64,000 nt of DNA from Alteraurantiacibacter aestuarii (lineage in GTDB: Bacteria > Pseudomonadota > Alphaproteobacteria > Sphingomonadales > Sphingomonadaceae). Location: contig NZ_WTYY01000004.1 of NCBI RefSeq assembly GCF_009827405.1, positions 248,001-312,000 of the forward strand, read 5' to 3'. How positions within the stretch are numbered: the first letter of the stretch is position 1; each line of letters opens with the position of its first letter. The notes beneath the pieces were generated by a model. The model saw only the letters and a program-made list of their open reading frames with translations, was not told where the DNA came from and ran no database searches. Made by a program: the position numbers and the translations under genes. Positions 18,446 to 27,396 of the stretch are shown one piece after another.

Positions 18446-19747
18446 ATGCGTATCGTTATGATCGGGACGGGCTATGTCGGCCTTGTTTCAGGTGCCTGCT
18501 TTGCCGATTTCGGGCATCATGTCACCTGCGTGGACAAGGACAAGTCCAAGATCGACGCGCTGCTCGATGGCCGTATTCCAATTTTCGAGCCGGGGCTCGA
18601 TGCGCTGGTGGAAGCCAATGTCGAGGCTGGCCGGCTCAGCTTCACGCTGGATATCGCCGAAGTCCTGCCACACGCCGATGCGGTGTTCATTGCAGTGGGC
18701 ACGCCTTCCCGCCGCGGCGATGGTCATGCCGATCTGTCCTATGTCTATGCAGCTGCTGCGGAAATGGCCCCGCTGCTGCGCGATGGCGCCGTGGTGGTGG
18801 ACAAATCCACCGTTCCTGTCGGCACGGGTGACGAGGTTGAGCGGATCATTGCAGAGACAAGCCCGGGCCTGAAGTTTTCCGTAGCTTCCAACCCCGAATT
18901 CCTGCGCGAAGGTGCGGCAATCGACGATTTCAAGCATCCGGACCGGGTGGTGATCGGTGTCAACGATGACCATGCCGAGCAGGTGTTGCAGGAGATTTAT
19001 CGCCCGCTCACCCGCAATGAATCGCCAATCCTTTCGATGAGCAGGCGCGCAGCGGAGCTGACCAAATATGCCGCCAACGCCTTCCTCGCGACCAAGATCA
19101 GCTTCATTAACGAAATCGCCGATTTGTGCGAGAAGGTGGACGCCGATGTGAGCGATGTCGCCAAGGGCATCGGTCTGGACAGCCGCATCGGTTCGCGCTT
19201 CCTCCAGCCGGGGCCGGGCTATGGCGGATCATGTTTCCCCAAGGACACGCTGGCACTGCTCCAGACGGGCCAGCAATATGGCGCTGTCTTGCAGATCGTG
19301 CAGTCGGTGGTGGACGTGAACAACCGGCGCAAGATGGCCATGGGGCAAAAGGTGATCGATGCCATGGGCGGCGATGTTGCGGGCAAGACCGTGGCGCTGC
19401 TGGGGCTGACCTTCAAGGCCAATACCGATGACATGCGCGATTCGCCCGCCATCGATATCGCCAAGGCATTGCAGGAGGCGGGCATCACCGTGCGCGCCTA
19501 TGATCCCGAAGGCATGGAAACATCCAGGGCCGTGATCGAGGGCCTGACCTATTGCGAGAATTCCTATGACGCGATGACCGGCGCCGATGCGGCTGTTATC
19601 GTCACCGAATGGGATGCCTTCCGCGCGCTGGACCTTGTCCGCGCCCGCGAAGTGCTCAACGATCCGCTGCTGGTGGACCTGCGCAATCTTTACAGCCGTA
19701 CGGATGTGGAGAAGCAGGGCCTGCGCTATGTTGCGGTAGGGCGCTGA
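18446..19747 (+). CDS. ugd: UDP-glucose 6-dehydrogenase
   Basis: Oxidises UDP-glucose to UDP-glucuronate with two NAD+, feeding exopolysaccharide or lipid modification pathways. The 433-residue protein starts with MRIVMIGTGYVGLVSG and an NAD-binding fold. It has VAVGTPSRR near 85-93, KSTVPVGTG near 120, the central helix with KYAANAFLATKISF near 205, the catalytic GGSCFPKDT near 258 (Cys), and the C-terminal UDP-binding domain with LLGLTFKANTDDMRDSPA near 330. The ATG at 18446 follows AGGGATT. No sugar-polymer genes adjoin it. Confidence 0.95.
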   Translation: MRIVMIGTGYVGLVSGACFADFGHHVTCVDKDKSKIDALLDGRIPIFEPGLDALVEANVEAGRLSFTLDIAEVLPHADAVFIAVGTPSRRGDGHADLSYVYAAAAEMAPLLRDGAVVVDKSTVPVGTGDEVERIIAETSPGLKFSVASNPEFLREGAAIDDFKHPDRVVIGVNDDHAEQVLQEIYRPLTRNESPILSMSRRAAELTKYAANAFLATKISFINEIADLCEKVDADVSDVAKGIGLDSRIGSRFLQPGPGYGGSCFPKDTLALLQTGQQYGAVLQIVQSVVDVNNRRKMAMGQKVIDAMGGDVAGKTVALLGLTFKANTDDMRDSPAIDIAKALQEAGITVRAYDPEGMETSRAVIEGLTYCENSYDAMTGADAAVIVTEWDAFRALDLVRAREVLNDPLLVDLRNLYSRTDVEKQGLRYVAVGR

Positions 19748-19898
19748 CAGCGGAACGCTCGCCATCCTGCATCAATCGATTCCAGTGACCGATTGACGCA
19801 GCTTCAATAGCACCGGCCCGCATTGACAAGGCCTGTACCCATCATCATCCTGCCCACGTGGTGGAGAGCGATGTATGTCCAAGGGGGGAGTGCGACCG

Positions 19899-21785
19899 AT
19901 GAGTGCGAACGGTCCGGAGCGAGCGCGAATGAGTATCCGTCAGCTGGTGCTGGGCGGAGCGGCGGTTTTTTCGCTGGCCATGGTGCCTCTCGCGCAATCG
20001 GTTGCGCAGGGTAACGGGCCCAGTGCAACCCAGCTGTTCTGGGGTGAGCTGCACCTGCACACCAATCACTCGCTCGATGCCTATATAACCGCCAATACCA
20101 CCGTCACGCCGGACATGGCCTATCGCTATGCGCGCGGCATTCCGATCCAGCAGCCGGGCCTTGATCGCAAGATCCAGATTCGTCGCCCGCTGGATTTCAT
20201 GGCGGTCACCGACCATGCGGAGATGATGGGCCTGTTCACCCTGCTCAACCGCGCGGATGAGACCTTGCTGGCAACCCCCTGGGGGCGGCGCGCGATGGCA
20301 GCCCATGTGCGCGATCCGGGCCGTGGCGGTGCGATGAGCGTGACCACCGCGGGCATGGCTGGCCCGCCTGCGCCCGAATTGCAGGAAATGATGAGCCAGG
20401 TCTATTCCGATGCGGTGCGCAGCACGGCCTGGAGCGTGGAGATCGAGGCGGCTGAGCGCAATTACATCCCCGGCACCTTCACTACCATGTTCGGCTGGGA
20501 ATGGTCCTCTGTTGTCGATGGCGGCAAGAACCTGCACCGCGTGGTGGTGGCCAATACCGATGCCGAAGGTGCGGCCAGCTTCATCCCCTACAGCAGCCAG
20601 GACAGCCAGCGTCCGGAGGACCTGTGGGCATGGATGTCCGCAACTCGCGAGCGAACCGGTGTCGACTTCCTCGCCATCCCGCATAATTCGAATATTTCCG
20701 GCGGTTTGATGTTCCAGATGACCGACAGCGACGGGCAGCCGATTTCGGCCGCCTATGCCCGCGCCCGGCAAAGCTGGGAGCCATTGGTGGAAGTGACCCA
20801 GGCCAAGGGCACGTCCGAAGTCCATCCGGAGATCGCCACCAATGACGAATTTGCCGATTTTGAAATCCGCCGCAAATTGCTGATCGGCACGCCGACCCCG
20901 GCGGATGAAGGCGATTACGCCCGGTCCGCCCTGCTGCGCGGCCTGCAGATCCAGGACCGCACCGGGGTCAATCCCTACAATTTCGGCATGATCGGTTCGA
21001 CCGACAGCCACACCGGTCTCAGTTCGGTGCAGGAGAACGATTTCTACGGCAAGCTGGTGTCTGATATCCCGCTCAGCCAGCATGTCATCGGACCGCGTCC
21101 GGTCATTTTCCCGGCATGGGAAATGGGCGCATCGGGCCGGGTGGCCGCCTGGGCGGAGGAGAACACGCGCGCTGGCATCTTTGCTGCCCTGCGGCGCAAG
21201 GAAGTCTATGCCACCACCGGACCGCGCATTGCGCTGCGGATGTTCGGCGGCTTCAATTTCACCGCCGCCGATGCCGATGCGCGCGATATTGCCGCGGTCG
21301 GCTATGCGCGCGGCATACCGATGGGCGGGGACCTGACGGCTGCACCTGCGGGAAGAGCGCCGGAACTGTTGATCCACGCGGTCAAGGACCCGCTCAGCGG
21401 CAATCTTGACCGGGTGCAGGTGGTCAAGGGCTGGATCGACGATGACGGCGAAGCGCATGAGCGCATTTATGACGTGGCATGGTCCGATGGCAGGCAGAAG
21501 GATCGCGCCGGTCATCTTCCCGCCGTGGGAAACACCGTCGATCTGGAAACGGGCCTTTACACCAATTCCATCGGTGCAGTGCAGCTCGCCACCGTGTGGA
21601 CCGATCCGGATTTCAAGGCCGATCAGGCGGCATTCTACTATGTTCGCGTGCTGGAAATCCCCACGCCGCGCCATTCGCTGCTGGATGCGATCGCGCTGGG
21701 CATCGATGTGGCGCAGACGGGCCAGCCGGCCACCATCCAGGAACGCGCTTACTCTTCGCCCATCTGGTATACGCCGGTCCGTTAA
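19899..21785 (+). CDS. DUF3604 domain-containing exported metalloprotein
   Basis: A protein of about 628 residues of the DUF3604 family. An N-terminal signal peptide is clear (hydrophobic stretch ending in QSVAQG). The mature part opens with FWGELHLHTNHSLDA, an HxH motif as in PHP-type metal phosphoesterases. It continues with VTDHAEMMG near 90-100, FGWEWSS, FLAIPHNSNIS and STDSHTG, which supply further likely metal ligands (Asp, His). Starts are possible at 19875, 19899 and 19929; the last gives the tightest signal peptide. It abuts the parvulin and HupE-like genes downstream. The substrate of the family is unknown. Confidence 0.85.
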   Translation: MSANGPERARMSIRQLVLGGAAVFSLAMVPLAQSVAQGNGPSATQLFWGELHLHTNHSLDAYITANTTVTPDMAYRYARGIPIQQPGLDRKIQIRRPLDFMAVTDHAEMMGLFTLLNRADETLLATPWGRRAMAAHVRDPGRGGAMSVTTAGMAGPPAPELQEMMSQVYSDAVRSTAWSVEIEAAERNYIPGTFTTMFGWEWSSVVDGGKNLHRVVVANTDAEGAASFIPYSSQDSQRPEDLWAWMSATRERTGVDFLAIPHNSNISGGLMFQMTDSDGQPISAAYARARQSWEPLVEVTQAKGTSEVHPEIATNDEFADFEIRRKLLIGTPTPADEGDYARSALLRGLQIQDRTGVNPYNFGMIGSTDSHTGLSSVQENDFYGKLVSDIPLSQHVIGPRPVIFPAWEMGASGRVAAWAEENTRAGIFAALRRKEVYATTGPRIALRMFGGFNFTAADADARDIAAVGYARGIPMGGDLTAAPAGRAPELLIHAVKDPLSGNLDRVQVVKGWIDDDGEAHERIYDVAWSDGRQKDRAGHLPAVGNTVDLETGLYTNSIGAVQLATVWTDPDFKADQAAFYYVRVLEIPTPRHSLLDAIALGIDVAQTGQPATIQERAYSSPIWYTPVR

Positions 21786-22706
21786 ATGAACCTCCTGCGA
21801 CTGCTCCTCAAGGAGCCGCTTACCCATTTCGTGTTGCTGGGCGGCTTGCTGTTTGCGGCCTATTCACTGGTGACGGAGCGGGACGTGCTGGATGCGGATT
21901 CACGCGTGATCACCGTCGATCGCGAGGCGTTGACGAATTTCCTGCAATACCGCTCCTCGGCATTCGAGCCGGGCTTTTTCACGGCGCAATATGACTCCAT
22001 GTCGGACGAGCAGCTGGCCGAGCTGGCGCGCAGCTACGTGCGTGAGGAGGCGATGGCCCGCGAGGCGAGTGCGCTGGGTCTGGACAAGAACGACTATGTC
22101 ATCAGGCGGCGCATGGTGCAGAAGATCGAATATCTCGTCGCCGGTGCCGATCTCAATCCCCGGCCGCCCACCGAACAGGAACTGCGCACCTATTTCGAGG
22201 CGCACATGGATGACTTCCGGCAGGATGCAGAGTTCACCTTCACCCATGTGTTTGTCGATGCGGAGAAGGACCATCCCGGCGGAATGGAAGCCGAGGCGCG
22301 GCGCCTGCTGGCCCGGTTGCGCTCTGCCCATGCGGGCTTCAACGATGCCCCCGCCTATGGTGACCGGTTCCCCTATCAGCGCAATTATGTGCGCCAGTTC
22401 CTTGGGCCGATAGCCAATGAGCTGGGGCCTCAATTCGCGGCCAGGCTTGCAGCCTTGCAGCCGGGTGAGAACTGGCAGGGGCCGTTTGCGGGCAATTACG
22501 GCCTTCACCTGATCCTGTTCACCGACCGCACGCAGGCGCGGGAGCCGGACTTCTCCGAAGTGCGCGAACAGGTGCTTGCCGCCGTGCAGGAGGAGCGCCG
22601 CACAAGCACCAGGGAAGCGCTGCTGGACGAGCTCGTGGACCAGTATGAACTGCGCTATGTCGGCGTGCCGTCGATCGAGAGCCTTGCCGGTAATGGGGAC
22701 TCCTGA
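21786..22706 (+). CDS. Membrane-anchored parvulin-type peptidyl-prolyl isomerase
   Basis: A 306-residue protein with an N-terminal membrane anchor (residues about 14-28, HFVLLGGLLFAAYSLV) and a periplasmic domain resembling the PpiC/SurA family. An N-terminal helical chaperone region is followed by EFTFTHVFVDAEK near 150 and a C-terminal parvulin-like end with WQGPFAGNYGLHLILF near 235. The catalytic parvulin core looks compact, so isomerase activity is uncertain and a chaperone role is possible. It starts one base after the DUF3604 stop and shares its stop with the next start (TGATG), so the three genes are probably translated together. Confidence 0.8.
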   Translation: MNLLRLLLKEPLTHFVLLGGLLFAAYSLVTERDVLDADSRVITVDREALTNFLQYRSSAFEPGFFTAQYDSMSDEQLAELARSYVREEAMAREASALGLDKNDYVIRRRMVQKIEYLVAGADLNPRPPTEQELRTYFEAHMDDFRQDAEFTFTHVFVDAEKDHPGGMEAEARRLLARLRSAHAGFNDAPAYGDRFPYQRNYVRQFLGPIANELGPQFAARLAALQPGENWQGPFAGNYGLHLILFTDRTQAREPDFSEVREQVLAAVQEERRTSTREALLDELVDQYELRYVGVPSIESLAGNGDS

Positions 22707-23728
22707 TGCAGCGGGCGGTGCTGCGGGTCTTGCTGTGCCTGCTGGCCTGCATGGCTGCCAGCCTGTCGGTCATTCCCGCAAAGGCCCATGATGCGCGCCC
22801 GGTTTCGGTCCTGATCCGTGAGCTGCCGGGCGATCGCTTCGCCCTGAGAGTGCGCGCGCCGGATAGTGTGACGATGGACAATCGGCCGCATCTGCTGCCT
22901 CCTGCCGGGTGTCAGCCCGTCACCATCGGTGATGAGGGGGAGGGTAACCGCGCGACCGACATGATCATTGCCTGCACGGGCGGAGTGCAGGGCCGCGAGT
23001 TCGAGCTGGTTTTCCCGATCTACAACCCGTCATTGTCCACTCTGTACCGACTGGAGCAGCTTGGAGCGCCGACAATTTCAGCGCTTCTCCCGCCCAGTGA
23101 AGCGGTGTGGCAAGTGCCTCAGGAGCCGTCGAGGCTGCAGCTGTTCGGCGATTATCTTCGCCTTGGCATGGAGCATATTTTTGGCGGTTTCGACCATCTG
23201 CTGTTTATCGCCGGGCTGCTGATCATCGCGGCAACATGGCGGCGGACGCTGATTGCGCTGACAGGGTTTACCGTGGCCCATTCGGTCACGCTGGCGCTGT
23301 CCACGCTGGAACTTGTGCGCCTTCCGTCTGCCCCGGTGGAGGCGGCCATTGCCCTGTCGATCCTGTTCCTGGCGGCGGAGATCGTGCGGGGCCGCAAGGA
23401 CAGCCTGACCTATCGTTACCCAACCGTGGTCGCATCGCTGTTTGGCCTGCTGCATGGCTTTGGCTTTGCCAGCGTGCTGCGCGAGATCGGCATTCCCGGC
23501 GCAGAGATCGGCACCGCGCTGCTGGCATTCAACCTTGGCGTGGAAGCGGGGCAGATTGTCTTTGTCGCTGCCATTCTTGGCATCGCGGCGCTGGCATCGC
23601 GCCTTGCCCGCAGCCAGCCCCGCCTTCAGCGCGTATTGGCCCGGCCGCTGGCGACGCGTGTGGCAGCCTATGCCCTGGGCACCATCTCGGTGTTCTGGCT
23701 GTTCGAACGCGTCAGCAATTTTGCCTGA
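22706..23728 (+). CDS. HupE/UreJ family membrane protein
   Basis: A 340-residue membrane protein. A cleavable signal peptide (residues 1-28, ending PAKAH) precedes a periplasmic domain of about 120 residues, then six or seven membrane segments. The family core is GMEHIFGGFDHLLFIAGLL near 150-170, with a conserved His and Asp, followed by GFTVAHSVTLALS and LLHGFGFASVLRE; these His residues are thought to bind nickel or cobalt in HupE/UreJ transporters. It is the third gene of the DUF3604-parvulin-HupE cluster. No urease or hydrogenase genes are near, so the transported metal is unknown. Confidence 0.85.
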   Translation: MQRAVLRVLLCLLACMAASLSVIPAKAHDARPVSVLIRELPGDRFALRVRAPDSVTMDNRPHLLPPAGCQPVTIGDEGEGNRATDMIIACTGGVQGREFELVFPIYNPSLSTLYRLEQLGAPTISALLPPSEAVWQVPQEPSRLQLFGDYLRLGMEHIFGGFDHLLFIAGLLIIAATWRRTLIALTGFTVAHSVTLALSTLELVRLPSAPVEAAIALSILFLAAEIVRGRKDSLTYRYPTVVASLFGLLHGFGFASVLREIGIPGAEIGTALLAFNLGVEAGQIVFVAAILGIAALASRLARSQPRLQRVLARPLATRVAAYALGTISVFWLFERVSNFA

Positions 23729-23788
23729 GGCGTTCTGCCCGGTCGATCCAGCAGCGGCCCGGTGGCGTCAGGTCGCAAAAAGGGGTGA

Positions 23789-23864
23789 TGGTGCCGGCTG
23801 CAGGAGTCGAACCCGCGGCCTGATGATTACAAATCAACTGCTCTACCAACTGAGCTAAGCCGGC
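23789..23864 (-). tRNA. tRNA-Thr (anticodon TGT)
   Basis: A 76-nt cloverleaf on the - strand with perfect acceptor arms GCCGGCT/AGCCGGC, D arm GCTCAGTTGGTAGAGC, anticodon loop TTTGTAA (anticodon at 23829-23831 on the + strand), T loop TTCGACT and encoded CCA. The second pair of the anticodon stem is a T-T mismatch (stem GTTGA/TCATC); everything else pairs. Confidence 0.93.
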
Positions 23865-23884
23865 CCACTGCCGCGCCCTTTGGC

Positions 23885-24754
23885 TCAAGAGACGCCGAAG
23901 GTCCAGCCCTCTGTTTGCGCAATGTGCGGGGTCAGGGCGGATGGCGCCCATAAGTTGCTGCGTGAGTGACTGGCGCGCAGCCATGCGGCGGTGATCAGCG
24001 CGTCGCTGGAATGGTCGTCTATCGCACCGCTGCCACCCACGGCTTCGCTGCCCAGCGCGATCAGCGCCGCGTCCAGTTCCTCATGACTGCGGATCTTGCT
24101 GCGCGAAGCGGAGCGGCCCGCCGCAATGGCTGCCAGCGAGGTGTAAATCTCCACCAGCACCGATCCGGTTTGCGGCAATGGGTCGATCGGCCAGACGGGC
24201 AGGTGACCGCGAAGCCGGTTCAGCAGCCGCATTCCGGTGAGGCTGGATTTGCCGACCTGCGCCGCGCCCACCAGGTTGAAATTGCTGTATGGCTTGCAGC
24301 CTTGGGCCGCCTGCAATGTCTCGGTCACCCGGAACCGGCCGCGCCCGCCGCCAAAGCGTTCCCCCTCACGCCCGCCATGACGGCGGAAATAGCGGCTGAG
24401 CTGATGGTGATCGACAAAGGCGGAGGCGGCGTAATGGTCGTCCCCCTCGCAGATATTATCGATCAACGCCCACAGCGCCGGAGCATCGGGAGGGCTGGCA
24501 TCCCAGCCGGGGAAATAGGCGCCGTGGTCGGCAAAGGGCAGGGCGATGCCCAGGTCGAGGCCCACCAAAGTGTCTGGCGGAAGGTCATTGCGCAGGATCT
24601 CCAGCACCTCGCTGCGGTTCCAGCCGTTGCGGCGTTCCACCAGCACCGGCGGTCCGCCATCTGCGTGGGCAATGGCCATCGCAATCGCCTTGTGCCGCTC
24701 ACCCTGCGCGCCGGACCAGTCTATCGCGATGAAATGCGAGAAGGGCCTAGGCAC
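23885..24754 (-). CDS. DUF429-like RNase-H-fold protein
   Basis: A 289-residue protein that starts with an RNase-H-like first strand (HFIAIDWSGAQGER, residues 7-20). It has LVGLDLGIALPF near 64 and a C-terminal DDHSSDALITAAWLRA, where acidic residues (Asp12, Asp67, Asp-Asp near 245) could form a metal site. This is the pattern of DUF429-type proteins predicted to be nucleases, but no activity is known for this group. It starts with GTG and overlaps the end of rarA by eight bases, so it is cotranscribed with that replication-repair gene, which fits a role in nucleic acid processing. Confidence 0.65.
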   Translation of the reverse strand: MPRPFSHFIAIDWSGAQGERHKAIAMAIAHADGGPPVLVERRNGWNRSEVLEILRNDLPPDTLVGLDLGIALPFADHGAYFPGWDASPPDAPALWALIDNICEGDDHYAASAFVDHHQLSRYFRRHGGREGERFGGGRGRFRVTETLQAAQGCKPYSNFNLVGAAQVGKSSLTGMRLLNRLRGHLPVWPIDPLPQTGSVLVEIYTSLAAIAAGRSASRSKIRSHEELDAALIALGSEAVGGSGAIDDHSSDALITAAWLRASHSRSNLWAPSALTPHIAQTEGWTFGVS

Positions 24755-26066
24755 CGCGCTCCTCGCGCAGGCGGTTCCAATAGGCGATGCGCTCGTTCAC
24801 CTTGCGCTCAAAGCCGCGTTCCACCGGCTCGTAATAGGTTTGCGGCTGCATCTCGTCGGGCCAGTAATTGTCGCCCGAAAAGCCGTGCTCGGCCTCATGG
24901 TCATAGGAATAGCCTGTCCCGTAGCCGATATCCTTCATCAGCTTGGTCGGCGCGTTGAGGATGTTTTGCGGCGGCATCAGGCTGCCGGTCTCCTTCGCGC
25001 TTTTCCACGCAGCCTTTTGCGCCTTGTACACGGCGTTCGATTTGGGCGCGGTGGCGAGGTAGAGGCAGGCCTGTACCAGCGCCAGCTCCCCCTCAGGGCT
25101 GCCGAGGAACTGGTAGGCGTCCTTGGCCGCAAGGCATTGCGGCAGCGCATTGGGATCAGCCATGCCGATATCCTCCACCGCCATGCGCACCAGCCTGCGC
25201 GCCAGGAACAGCGGTTCCTCCCCCGCCACCAGCATGCGCGCCAGATAATACAGCGCTGCCTGCGGATCGGAGCCGCGCACGGATTTGTGCAGCGCTGAGA
25301 TGAGGTTGTAATGCCCCTCCCGGTCCTTGTCATAAACTGCCATGCGCCGCTGGAGGAATTCGCCCAGCGCGGCGGGATCGAGCGGCTCGGCGATGTTTGC
25401 CGCATACAGTGTTTCAGCCTGGTTGAGCAGGAAGCGGCCATCGCCATCGGCAGAGGCGATCAGCGCGTCACGCGCCGCCGCCGTCACGGGCAGGGGGCCT
25501 TCCAGCTCCTCCGCCCGGTCCAGCAGCTGGCCCAGCGCCCGCGCATCGAGCCGGTGCAGGATCAGCACCTGCGCGCGGCTGAGCAGGGCGGCGTTGAGTT
25601 CGAAGCTGGGGTTTTCGGTGGTTGCGCCCACCAGCGTGACAGTGCCGCGTTCCACAAAGGGCAGGAAGCCGTCTTGCTGGGCGCGGTTGAAGCGGTGAAT
25701 CTCGTCCACGAACAGCAGCGTGCGTTGCCCTGCCTCGCGCGCCTTTTCGGCGGCGGCAAAGGCTTTGCGCAGGTCCGCCACGCCAGAGAATACCGCGCTG
25801 ACGGCTTCGTAACGCATGCCCACGCTGTCTGCCAGAAGGCGCGCAATGCTGGTCTTTCCGGTGCCGGGAGGTCCCCACAGGATCATGCTGGATAGTTTGC
25901 CGGCGTTGACCATGCGGCCAATCGCGCCTTCCGGCCCGGTCAGATGGTCCTGCCCGATAATCTCGTCCAGCGAGGCGGGGCGCAGGCGATCGGCCAGCGG
26001 GGCATCGGCGTCTGGCTGGTCGCTGCGCCGGGGCTGCTCCTGATTGTCTTCGAACAGGTCTGTCAT
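24747..26066 (-). CDS. rarA: Replication-associated recombination protein A (RarA/MgsA AAA+ ATPase)
   Basis: AAA+ ATPase related to clamp loaders and to eukaryotic WRNIP1, acting at stalled forks. The 439-residue protein begins with a SSB/clamp-type N-terminus (MTDLFEDNQ), then RPASLDEIIGQDHL, Walker A GPPGTGKTS near 66, Walker B LLFVDEIHRFN near 117, sensor 1 GATTENPSF, and the C-terminal RarA domain with YLARMLVAGEEP and the tail GYSYDHEAEHGFSGDNYWP. Length is normal. It is upstream of and overlapping the DUF429-like gene. Confidence 0.95.
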   Translation of the reverse strand: MTDLFEDNQEQPRRSDQPDADAPLADRLRPASLDEIIGQDHLTGPEGAIGRMVNAGKLSSMILWGPPGTGKTSIARLLADSVGMRYEAVSAVFSGVADLRKAFAAAEKAREAGQRTLLFVDEIHRFNRAQQDGFLPFVERGTVTLVGATTENPSFELNAALLSRAQVLILHRLDARALGQLLDRAEELEGPLPVTAAARDALIASADGDGRFLLNQAETLYAANIAEPLDPAALGEFLQRRMAVYDKDREGHYNLISALHKSVRGSDPQAALYYLARMLVAGEEPLFLARRLVRMAVEDIGMADPNALPQCLAAKDAYQFLGSPEGELALVQACLYLATAPKSNAVYKAQKAAWKSAKETGSLMPPQNILNAPTKLMKDIGYGTGYSYDHEAEHGFSGDNYWPDEMQPQTYYEPVERGFERKVNERIAYWNRLREERGA

Positions 26067-26142
26067 GGGATTGGCAGATAGGGGCCCAGTGCCCGCATTG
26101 CCAAGACAACATCGCGCACGCAGAAATCCACCTCAGGGCGCA

Positions 26143-27303
26143 TTACGCTGATTTGGCGGCAGCCTGACCGACCAGCCGCAGATAGGCGTCCGCCACAGCG
26201 CTGTTGATCGCATCCCAGGAAAATTCCCGGCTGCGAACCTCGCCCGCCGCGCCATGCGCGCGGCGCAGGTCGGGATCGGCGATATAGGTTTCCAGCACAT
26301 CGGCAAAATCGCTGATGCGGCCGGGTTCCACCAGCCGCCCGGTTTCCCCGTCGCGGACCAGGCTGGTGCTGCCCGTGGCGCGCGCGGCGATGACGGGAAT
26401 GCCGCTGGCCATCGCTTCCAGCGTTACATTGCCAAATGTCTCGGTAACCGAAGGATTGAGCAGCAGATCCATGCTGGCCACCGCCTTGCCCAGAGCCGGT
26501 CCGCGCTGGAAGCCGGCAAAGATGGCGCCGGGCACGTGTTCGGCGAAGAATTCCCTGGCCGGGCCTTCACCCACCACCAGCACCTTGTGCGCAGTGCCGC
26601 GCTTTTTCAGTTCGGCGATGGCATCGGAAAAGACGTCCAGCCCCTTTTCCATCACCAGACGGCCAAGGAAGCCGATCGCCACCTCTTCATCGGCGATGCC
26701 ATATTCGCGCCGCCAGGCCAGATCGCGGCGAGCGGGATCGAACACATCGCGGTCCACTCCGCGTGACCAGATGGAGATATCCTCGTTCATGCCCTGCTCT
26801 CGCAGCACCGCCGCCATGCTTTCGGACGGAGCGACCAGCGCATCGCAGCGATTGTAGAAGCGCCGCAGGATCGATTCGGCAACAGGCTCCAGAAAAGCCA
26901 TGTTGTAATATCGCGGATAGGTCTCAAACCGGGTGTGGACCGACGCCAGGATCGGCAATTTGCGTTCGCGCGCCCAGGTTACGGCCCTGTGTCCGGCAAT
27001 ATCGGGAGAGGCCACGTGCACCAGATTGGGCGCAAACTTGGCCAGGTCCCGTTTAACCGAGGCCGACAGGGCCAGCGGAATGCGATATTCGCCGCGCCCG
27101 GGGATGGGCAGGTTGGGCAGACCCACCAGCTCTCCCGCCGGTTCGAATGCGGGATCTTCCACCTTGGGGGAATAGACGCGCACCGACGCCCCCTGCCGAA
27201 GCAGGAAATCAACCAGCCTGTTCAGCGCCTGATTGGCGCCATCGCGGACGTAATTATAGTTTCCGCTGAACAGGGCAACGCGCAGATCGGCGATATCCAT
27301 CAA
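26143..27303 (-). CDS. GT4-family glycosyltransferase
   Basis: A 386-residue GT-B glycosyltransferase. The N-terminal domain opens with VALFSGNYNYVRDGAN; the second domain has IGFLGRLVMEKGLDVF near 212, VVGEGPAREFF near 247, and the family 4 E-x7-E motif in ETFGNVTLEAMASGIPV near 295. Related alphaproteobacterial enzymes transfer hexoses to lipids or phosphatidylinositol; the acceptor here is unknown. Two Met codons open the frame (27303 and 27300). It is divergent from the SdpR-like gene with 93 bases between them. Confidence 0.87.
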   Translation of the reverse strand: MMDIADLRVALFSGNYNYVRDGANQALNRLVDFLLRQGASVRVYSPKVEDPAFEPAGELVGLPNLPIPGRGEYRIPLALSASVKRDLAKFAPNLVHVASPDIAGHRAVTWARERKLPILASVHTRFETYPRYYNMAFLEPVAESILRRFYNRCDALVAPSESMAAVLREQGMNEDISIWSRGVDRDVFDPARRDLAWRREYGIADEEVAIGFLGRLVMEKGLDVFSDAIAELKKRGTAHKVLVVGEGPAREFFAEHVPGAIFAGFQRGPALGKAVASMDLLLNPSVTETFGNVTLEAMASGIPVIAARATGSTSLVRDGETGRLVEPGRISDFADVLETYIADPDLRRAHGAAGEVRSREFSWDAINSAVADAYLRLVGQAAAKSA

Positions 27304-27372
27304 TGCCCCTTATGACAGGCTGCGCCCGATTGCGAGAGGCTGAGACAATGAAATCGCCTTGCAAAATCGTTC

Positions 27373-27392
27373 ATTTAGCCTATTCGCTAAAT
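27373..27392. promoter_or_regulatory. Palindromic operator candidate before the SdpR-like gene
   Basis: A perfect inverted repeat with 7-bp arms ATTTAGC and GCTAAAT around six bases (CTATTC), ending four bases before the ATG at 27397. ArsR-family proteins bind such AT-rich palindromes over their own promoter, so this is the likely autoregulatory site. Confidence 0.65.
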
Positions 27393-27396
27393 AGCT

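Noticed and set aside
19845-21827. 660-codon open frame opposite the DUF3604 gene
   Set aside because: The sense gene has a signal peptide and metal motifs and is coupled to its neighbours; the antisense one is a composition artefact.
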